A stretch of 5,964 bases of DNA from the NCBI GenBank assembly GCA_934417455.1, contig CAKRWK010000079.1, positions 1-5,964 on the forward strand, given 5' to 3'. The notes beneath the pieces are model-generated. The model did not search any database. It was not told the DNA's origin and saw only the letters and a program-made list of their open reading frames with translations. This DNA is from an uncultured Eubacteriales bacterium. GTDB taxonomy: Bacteria > Bacillota > Clostridia > Oscillospirales > CAG-272. A program made the translations under genes and the position numbers. Below are positions 5,899 to 5,964 of the stretch, piece by piece. Every line of letters starts with the position of its first letter. Position 1 is the stretch's first letter.

Positions 5899-5964
5899 AT
5901 GGAGAATATGGTAAATATTTATCTGTTCGGCAAACAGTACACTGTACCGGGCAATCTGACCATT
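5899..5964 (+). CDS. Start of a further operon gene, possible 2Fe-2S ferredoxin-fold protein (3' truncated by window)
   Basis: Twenty-two codons are visible, from the ATG at 5899 to the window edge, preceded by AAGGAG at 5885-5890 and 16 nt after the flxA-like stop. The visible residues alternate as a first beta hairpin (VNIYLFGKQYTVPGNLTI), which resembles the opening strands of plant-type 2Fe-2S ferredoxin domains, such as the N-terminal domain of NuoG or of bidirectional hydrogenase subunits (strand, short turn with Gly-Lys, then V-P-x-x-x-T-I). No cysteine falls within the visible part, so the cluster cannot be confirmed. Another ATG at 5891 is in a different frame and directly abuts the ribosome-binding site, so it is disfavoured. 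The spacing says it belongs to the same operon and probably supplies another electron carrier. The fold is an inference from very little sequence. Confidence 0.6.
   Translation, partial: MENMVNIYLFGKQYTVPGNLTI

Noticed and set aside
1..5964. CRISPR arrays, tRNA or rRNA genes, insertion sequences, promoters or rho-independent terminators
   Set aside because: None seen. The window is almost wholly coding, with gaps of only 12 and 16 nt, and contains no repeat arrays or transposase-like sequence.

Overview
The window reads as one uninterrupted stretch of a plus-strand operon encoding a soluble iron-sulfur/flavin electron-transfer complex of the HdrABC-FlxABCD type (heterodisulfide reductase plus NAD(P)H-dependent flavin oxidoreductase). 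Six genes are complete. The window opens inside a seventh (C-terminus of an HdrB-like subunit) and closes inside an eighth (first 22 codons of a probable small 2Fe-2S or ferredoxin-like protein). The sequence suggests a strictly anaerobic bacterium: such clusters occur in fermentative Bacillota, sulfate reducers and other anaerobes, and the GC-leaning codon use (almost no TTA, CTA or TCA codons) fits a moderately high-GC anaerobe. The exact lineage cannot be fixed from the sequence. A methanogen is less likely because the NAD(P)H-oxidising module is of the bacterial AsrA/AsrB type.

Layout: hdrB (3' end, 1-250), hdrC (234-626), hdrA (639-2633), an MvhD-like electron-transfer subunit (flxD-like, 2624-3058), a 4Fe-4S dicluster protein with a FrhB/FdhB-like N-terminal half (probably flxC, 3046-4041), a second 4Fe-4S dicluster protein resembling AsrA (probably flxB, 4034-5062), an FAD/NAD(P)-binding reductase resembling AsrB with a C-terminal 2Fe-2S site (flxA-like, 5052-5882), then the start of another gene (5899 onward). 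Every junction is an overlap of 8 to 17 nt or a gap of 12 to 16 nt, each start has a GGAGG-like ribosome-binding site, and no promoter or terminator is visible inside. This points to one transcript, translational coupling and fixed stoichiometry.

Inferred working model: NAD(P)H is oxidised at the FAD of the FlxA-like protein. Electrons pass through the FlxB/FlxC-like iron-sulfur proteins and the FlxD (MvhD-like) 2Fe-2S protein to the flavin of HdrA. There they are split (flavin-based electron bifurcation) between a low-potential acceptor, probably ferredoxin, and a higher-potential disulfide-type acceptor reduced at the CCG-domain cluster of HdrB through HdrC. The same machine could run in reverse. 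The disulfide acceptor is not identifiable from this window and is the main biological unknown. The long minus-strand open frames are codon-registered shadows of the real genes and were not annotated.
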